Shown here piece by piece: positions 7,100-10,163 of a DNA stretch of 10,163 nt. The stretch's first letter is position 1; the number at the start of each line of letters is the position of its first letter. The position numbers were made by a program, and so were the translations under genes. The DNA is from Candidatus Sigynarchaeota archaeon (GTDB lineage Archaea; Asgardarchaeota; Lokiarchaeia; Sigynarchaeales; Sigynarchaeaceae). Under the pieces are notes generated by a model that did no database searches, was not told where the DNA came from, and worked only from the letters and a program-made list of their open reading frames with translations. The stretch covers positions 1-10,163 of the forward strand of contig JAUQYW010000764.1 of assembly GCA_030587525.1 (NCBI GenBank), written 5' to 3'.

Positions 7100-7327
7100 T
7101 CATTCCTTATTCGATACACATTAAAAATATCCGAATCCATTTAACTATTTAGGAGCAAAAACGACATTAAATGAACCCGATATATCGAGTCCATATATAG
7201 AGCCAATATCCTTGAAGATATGGGTGAGATTCTCCTTCCTCACCATTCCAATTGAGCTTGTCACGCGCTTCAGTTGTCACGCGTATTGGTTGTAAAAATG
7301 GCGAGTTACTGATTAATTGACAAAGAA
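7100..7327. other. Divergent intergenic region with short repeats and hairpins
   Basis: The region between the kinase and rps30e promoters has no gene. It holds a 10-bp palindrome CGATATATCG (7178-7187); a possible stem of CCAATATC (7203-7210) with GATATGGG (7217-7224); an overlapping stem GGTGAG/CTCACC (7223-7228 and 7239-7244); and a direct repeat TTGTCACGCG at 7258-7267 and 7274-7283. The function is unknown. Confidence 0.4.
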
Positions 7328-7337
7328 TTTATATTTA
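7328..7337 (+). promoter_or_regulatory. TATA box of rps30e
   Basis: TTTATATTTA is a near-consensus archaeal TATA box. Transcription would start about 26 nt downstream, near 7358, giving a short leader that carries the Shine-Dalgarno site at 7361-7368. Confidence 0.7.
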
Positions 7338-7360
7338 CGCTCGTTGAATCCAATATAATC

Positions 7361-7368
7361 AAGGTGAT
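7361..7368 (+). promoter_or_regulatory. Strong Shine-Dalgarno site that decides the rps30e start
   Basis: AAGGTGAT matches the archaeal anti-Shine-Dalgarno sequence. It lies 4 nt before the TTG at 7373. The frame could be extended to a GTG at 7364, but that codon lies inside this site, so initiation at 7373 (or the TTG at 7370) is more likely. Confidence 0.6.
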
Positions 7369-7372
7369 ATTG

Positions 7373-7582
7373 TTGACAGGAAGTCATGGTTCATTAACCA
7401 AGGCGGGAAAAGTACGGTCGGCCACGCCCAAAGTCGAATCACATAAGTTAGCGAAAAAGATACCACGGGTCCGGAATTGGAAACACTACAAGCAGCGCGT
7501 GTTACTCAGCAATTATGCGGGGCAGCCGGACTCGCTCGGTGCGATAAAGGCCAAGCGTGCGACGGAAAAGTTTCATGAATAA
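7373..7582 (+). CDS. rps30e: Small ribosomal subunit protein S30e (eS30)
   Basis: The gene encodes 69 residues from a TTG start. The N-terminus TGSHGSLTKAGKVRSATPK matches the S30e signature (HGSL, KAGKVR, TPK), followed by the basic core KKIPRVRNWKHYKQR. S30e is a small basic protein of the 30S subunit, located near the decoding site; it exists in archaea and eukaryotes and is absent from bacteria. In eukaryotes it is made as a fusion to a ubiquitin-like protein; here it stands alone. The segment after the core (NYAGQPDSLGAIKAKRATEKFHE) is longer and less basic than I would expect. The gene has its own TATA box, a strong Shine-Dalgarno site and a hairpin-plus-T terminator, so it is a self-contained single-gene unit. 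It is the best evidence that the window is archaeal. Confidence 0.9.
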   Translation: MTGSHGSLTKAGKVRSATPKVESHKLAKKIPRVRNWKHYKQRVLLSNYAGQPDSLGAIKAKRATEKFHE

Positions 7583-7612
7583 AGTATAATTGGTATTTCA
7601 ATACTCTTTTTT
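7583..7612 (+). terminator. Terminator of rps30e (hairpin plus T6)
   Basis: AGTAT (7583-7587) with TTG just beyond can pair with CAATACT (7599-7605), leaving a small bulge, and T6 follows at 7607-7612. It lies directly after the rps30e stop codon. Confidence 0.6.
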
Positions 7613-7676
7613 AGCTTGACTATCTCGAACGTAAATAGAATACTCGAAAAGTAAATCCGGATGGACTCGAGAAAGG

Positions 7677-7682
7677 AAAAAA
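7677..7682 (-). terminator. Oligo-T terminator of the thiolase-DUF35 operon
   Basis: On the minus strand a T6 run, flanked by further short T runs, lies 20 bases after the DUF35 stop codon. It faces the rps30e terminator across about 65 bases. Confidence 0.45.
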
Positions 7683-7702
7683 GAAAGATCGGGAATATAA
7701 TT

Positions 7703-8125
7703 TTACGCCGGCTCGAACCCGACATCAACTTGCAAGCCAGCGGGGGTCTGAACCTCGACAAACTTCAGCTTCAAATTCATACCGATCTTGATGGTCTCGG
7801 GCTTTTTCGGATCGACTCCCTGTAATAACCCGGTGATCGCTGCCCCGTTTTCCAGCGTGACAACGCCAAACGCGTAGGGATTTTTCTGGTCGAAGCCTCG
7901 GTCCAGGAACCTCTTGGTGCCGACATAGACGCAGCTGAACGTGGACAACTTGCCGGAAAGGTTCGTCAGATCGATCCAGCCCGTGTCGGACGACAGGCAC
8001 TTCGAGCATATCTTGCGGGGGGGGAGATCGACGTGGCCGCATTTCTTGCACTTCGATCCCATGAGCTTCTTTTCATTGAGGAAGTTGAGATAATTGCTTT
8101 GCAAGATTTCTTTTTCTTCTGACAT
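7703..8125 (-). CDS. DUF35 OB-fold/zinc-ribbon acyl-CoA-binding partner protein of thiolase
   Basis: The protein has 140 residues, the normal size for the DUF35 (Zn-ribbon/OB-fold) family. The rubredoxin-like zinc ribbon uses four cysteines, C26-x2-C29 and C40-x2-C43 (KCKKCG, PPRKICSKC). The OB-fold part (about 50-135) contains GKLSTFSCVYVG, the NPYAFGVVTLENGAAITGLL segment and KIGMNLKLKFVEV. In archaea, DUF35 proteins form a complex with acetoacetyl-CoA thiolase and often HMG-CoA synthase, bridging them and helping to hold CoA substrates. Here it follows the thiolase gene by 18 bases, and its Shine-Dalgarno site GGAGGAGGCG (8133-8142) starts right after the thiolase stop, so translation is probably coupled. 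Pairing with the adjacent thiolase is a firm inference; which acyl-CoA they use is not shown. Confidence 0.92.
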   Translation of the reverse strand: MSEEKEILQSNYLNFLNEKKLMGSKCKKCGHVDLPPRKICSKCLSSDTGWIDLTNLSGKLSTFSCVYVGTKRFLDRGFDQKNPYAFGVVTLENGAAITGLLQGVDPKKPETIKIGMNLKLKFVEVQTPAGLQVDVGFEPA

Positions 8126-8132
8126 TGTTATA

Positions 8133-8142
8133 CGCCTCCTCC
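8133..8142 (-). promoter_or_regulatory. Strong Shine-Dalgarno site of the DUF35 gene
   Basis: GGAGGAGGCG on the minus strand lies 7 nt before the ATG at 8125 and 1 nt after the thiolase stop. It is the strongest ribosome site in the window and suggests that the DUF35 protein is translated at least as well as its partner. Confidence 0.65.
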
Positions 8143-8143
8143 A

Positions 8144-9412
8144 TTACTTGCGCTTGAAGACATGCACGACGCACGTGCCACCTGAGCCACCGAGATTGTG
8201 CGCGAGGCCGACCTCGGGATTGCCCTTCACTTGCCGCTTGTCCGCTATGCCCTTCAGCTGCTTGTAGATTTCGACGACCTGGGCCGCGCCCGTCGCGCCG
8301 ACCGGGTGCCCCTTCGATTTCAAGCCGCCGTCCGTGTTGATCGGGATGGTGCCATCACGTTTCGTCTCGCCGTTCTTCACCATTTCAGCGGCTTTGCCCG
8401 CTTGAGCGAAGCCCAAGTCTTCCATGGCAACCAGCTCAGCGATCGTGAAACAATCGTGCACTTCAGCAACCTTGATATCTTTTGGCTTCGCATTGGCCAT
8501 CTTGTATGCTTGATCAGCTGCCGTCTTCGCGGCGATGAAGCTCGTGAATGTGTCGCGGTTGTGCAGTGACAGGCTCGAGCTGCCTTGGCCGGTTCCGGCA
8601 ACCAGGATGGGAGTGTCCGTGAATTTTTTCGCCACGCTCGCCGCGGCGAGGAACAAGCACGCAGCGCCGTCCGTGATGAGGCTGCAATCGAACAACCGCA
8701 ACGGGTACGCGATGACGGGATTCGACGAGCTTTTCAAGAAGTCGAAATCCGTCTTCCAATTCGGCACCTCGCCGCCCGATTTCTTTACCTTCTCGATTTT
8801 CTGGTTCATGATGTCGGTGATCGTCATCGGCATCTGCGCCTTTGGATTGAGCTTGCCATTCTCGTGGTTTTTTATGGCGACGCGGAACAGGTCCTCGCTG
8901 GTCGTGCCGTATTTATTGAAGTGCGCCGATGCGACGTTCGCGTACAGCCCGGGAAACGTCGCACCGACCCGTGCCTCGTAAACCACGTCTGCCGCGGCTG
9001 CCAATGCCTCGGTGACGCCCGCGGTCGGTAACGCGGTCATCTTCTCGACCCCACCCACGCAGACGACATCCGCGACGCCGCTGGCGACGGCAACCACGGC
9101 CTGCCGGAACGCAAGGCCACTGCTGGCGCACGCTCCTTCGAATCTCGTGGCTCCTTTTGGCGTCAAGCCCACGAGATCGGCTAACATGGGACCGAGATGG
9201 CCTTGCCCCGTGAATAGATCGGCCGTGAAGTTTCCAAAATACAGCCCACCATCAACATCTTTTTTTACATCGATGCCCTTATCAACATTTTTCACGCAAT
9301 CCAGGAATGCTTCAACCCAGAGATCCGGGTTTTGCTTGTCGGGAAACTGGCCAAAATGCGAGATCCCCGCCCCGATGATTGCTACATCCCTTGCTAACTT
9401 GCCCATTTTCAT
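8144..9412 (-). CDS. Thiolase family protein, SCPx/acetyl-CoA acetyltransferase type
   Basis: The protein has about 422 residues. Thiolase motifs, numbered from a GTG at 9415: the acylated nucleophile Cys96 in RFEGACASSG, GGVEKM (121-126), the active-site His320 in EVHDCFTIAELVAMEDLGF, the second His370 in GGLKSKGHPVGATGAAQ, and a C-terminal NLGGSGGTC (Cys415). HDCF and SKGHPVGATG are typical of the SCPx-like subgroup common in archaea, rather than the bacterial degradative form. The reaction is reversible Claisen condensation or cleavage of acyl-CoA, probably two acetyl-CoA to acetoacetyl-CoA at the entry to the mevalonate pathway; beta-oxidation is the alternative. It is the first gene of an operon with its DUF35 partner. 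Possible starts are GTG 9415, ATG 9412 and ATG 9406. There is no Shine-Dalgarno site, which fits a first gene with a short leader behind the TATA-like box at 9453-9460. Confidence 0.93.
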   Translation of the reverse strand: MKMGKLARDVAIIGAGISHFGQFPDKQNPDLWVEAFLDCVKNVDKGIDVKKDVDGGLYFGNFTADLFTGQGHLGPMLADLVGLTPKGATRFEGACASSGLAFRQAVVAVASGVADVVCVGGVEKMTALPTAGVTEALAAAADVVYEARVGATFPGLYANVASAHFNKYGTTSEDLFRVAIKNHENGKLNPKAQMPMTITDIMNQKIEKVKKSGGEVPNWKTDFDFLKSSSNPVIAYPLRLFDCSLITDGAACLFLAAASVAKKFTDTPILVAGTGQGSSSLSLHNRDTFTSFIAAKTAADQAYKMANAKPKDIKVAEVHDCFTIAELVAMEDLGFAQAGKAAEMVKNGETKRDGTIPINTDGGLKSKGHPVGATGAAQVVEIYKQLKGIADKRQVKGNPEVGLAHNLGGSGGTCVVHVFKRK

Positions 9413-9452
9413 CACGCTTGTTTTAGTTAAGAAATTTCGTGGTGCTAGTGAA

Positions 9453-9460
9453 GATAAAAA
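9453..9460 (-). promoter_or_regulatory. TATA-like box of the thiolase-DUF35 operon
   Basis: TTTTTATC on the minus strand would place the transcription start near 9430, about 18 nt before the thiolase start. A second A/T-rich candidate (ATTTAAAT, about 9486-9493) lies further upstream. Confidence 0.4.
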
Positions 9461-9520
9461 CGAACGGCTGGTAAATTAATACCTCATTTAAATCGTTATC
9501 GGCCATGCTAAACACCGAAA

Positions 9521-9528
9521 TTATAAAT
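9521..9528 (+). promoter_or_regulatory. TATA box of the right-edge gene
   Basis: TTATAAAT would place the transcription start near 9550. The resulting leader of about 30 nt contains AAGGAG at 9557-9562, 17 nt before the ATG at 9580, which is a rather long spacing. Confidence 0.5.
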
Positions 9529-9579
9529 GGTTAGGATTATACTAGGAAAATCAATCAAGGAGTAGCTGGGAATCGGAAT

Positions 9580-10163
9580 ATGGATGAGCCAAAGAAGGCG
9601 CCCTCGAATGAAACAGACACCAGGGCGGAAAAGCCGATAGCCGTGCTCGCTACGGCCGACAAGGGCCAGACGGTCGTGAACTACATCACGCGCGTGCAAC
9701 CCGCTTCACCCGAGACCAAGCAAGCATTGGGGGCCCCGGTCCAAGAACTGGTCGTGGTCAAGAATCTTGCCAAGATCCTCAAGTTTTATTCGACCATGAT
9801 CAAGCAAGGGGAGACGAGCGCCAACAAAAATCTATTGTACTCCGGGAACGTGATCGTCAACAAGAATTTTCAAGATATCGAATTTATCACAAAACTATTG
9901 GAAGTTGACGAGGCAGGCAAGGAATTTTCCATGTTCGTGATCGACATCGAACGCATCTTGATCGATTTCAAGGAATTTTCCATAATAATGGATGATTTTT
10001 TCGATTACGTGAAGATCAACATCCCTTCCATCATCTTCTTGTATAATTCCGATGCCTTCTTGTCAAAAGCATACAAGGCGCGCGAAACATCCGCATTCAC
10101 GACCTTCAGCATAAATTTTTCCCGATTCTTCGTCGAGCGTAACGTGAGAAATGACAAGATCGT
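9580..10163 (+). CDS. Protein of unknown function (3' end beyond the window)
   Basis: The frame is open from an ATG at 9580 to the right edge (194 complete codons) without a stop. An in-frame TAG at 9532-9534 and the absence of other start codons after it fix the start. Codon choice (ATC, AAG, GTC, TTC) matches the other genes, so I consider it real. The first 50 or so residues are polar and probably flexible (MDEPKKAPSNETDTRAEKP). The rest looks alpha/beta and is rich in Phe and Ile: VVVKNLAKILKFYSTMIKQ (58-76), MFVIDIERILIDFKEFSIIM (118-137), INIPSIIFLYNSDAFLSKAY (146-165). I see no signal peptide, transmembrane helix, P-loop or zinc motif, and do not recognise the family. It is divergent from the thiolase operon, with a 160-base shared promoter region. 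Confidence 0.75.
   Translation, partial: MDEPKKAPSNETDTRAEKPIAVLATADKGQTVVNYITRVQPASPETKQALGAPVQELVVVKNLAKILKFYSTMIKQGETSANKNLLYSGNVIVNKNFQDIEFITKLLEVDEAGKEFSMFVIDIERILIDFKEFSIIMDDFFDYVKINIPSIIFLYNSDAFLSKAYKARETSAFTTFSINFSRFFVERNVRNDKI

Noticed and set aside
7573..7761. A 62-codon minus-strand frame rich in Phe, Ile and Ser
   Set aside because: It overlaps the end of the DUF35 gene and the facing terminators, and its composition reflects A/T-rich spacer DNA.
1..10163. CRISPR array, insertion sequence, integrase site, toxin-antitoxin or other defence system
   Set aside because: No regularly spaced repeats, transposase, terminal inverted repeats or paired small toxin/antitoxin genes are visible. 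The window is mainly housekeeping genes.

Overview
The window reads as a piece of an archaeal chromosome. The evidence is a ribosomal protein S30e gene (found in archaea and eukaryotes, not bacteria), a thiolase/DUF35 gene pair of the type common in archaea, a fused CoaB-CoaC protein with an archaeal-looking N-terminus, A/T-rich TATA-like boxes about 25-30 nt before several genes, GGTGAT-type Shine-Dalgarno sites, and oligo-T tracts after stop codons. An Asgard- or TACK-type archaeon with middling GC content is my best guess. It is an inference: no rRNA or other decisive marker is present.

Layout. Bases 1-300 hold a probable tail of an upstream plus-strand gene, its T-rich terminator and an intergenic spacer. 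An SCP2 sterol-carrier-like protein with a Lys/Ala-rich tail lies on the minus strand (315-851). A gene-free spacer of about 550 bases follows. Then comes a plus-strand cluster: valS (valyl-tRNA synthetase, bacterial-type), coaBC (two steps of coenzyme A synthesis) and an unidentified six-helix membrane protein. A GHMP-family small-molecule kinase converges on this cluster from the minus strand (6101-7099). Next, on the plus strand, is the short rps30e gene with a clear promoter, Shine-Dalgarno site and terminator. A two-gene minus-strand operon encodes an SCPx-type thiolase and its DUF35 zinc-ribbon/OB-fold partner (9412 down to 7703). A divergent gene of unknown function starts at 9580 and runs off the right edge.

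How the genes relate. Most are housekeeping: translation (ValRS, S30e) and CoA supply (CoaBC). The thiolase-DUF35 pair consumes or makes acyl-CoA. In archaea such pairs often feed the mevalonate pathway, and the GHMP kinase could belong to isoprenoid or sugar metabolism, but neither assignment is settled here. The SCP2 protein and SCPx-type thiolase recall the two halves of the eukaryotic SCPx fusion, here as separate genes about 7 kb apart.

I see no CRISPR array, mobile element, tRNA, rRNA or defence system. The most unusual points are the bacterial-type ValRS, the mixed motifs of the GHMP kinase, the tailed SCP2 protein, the unknown membrane protein tied to coaBC, and the unknown gene at the right edge.
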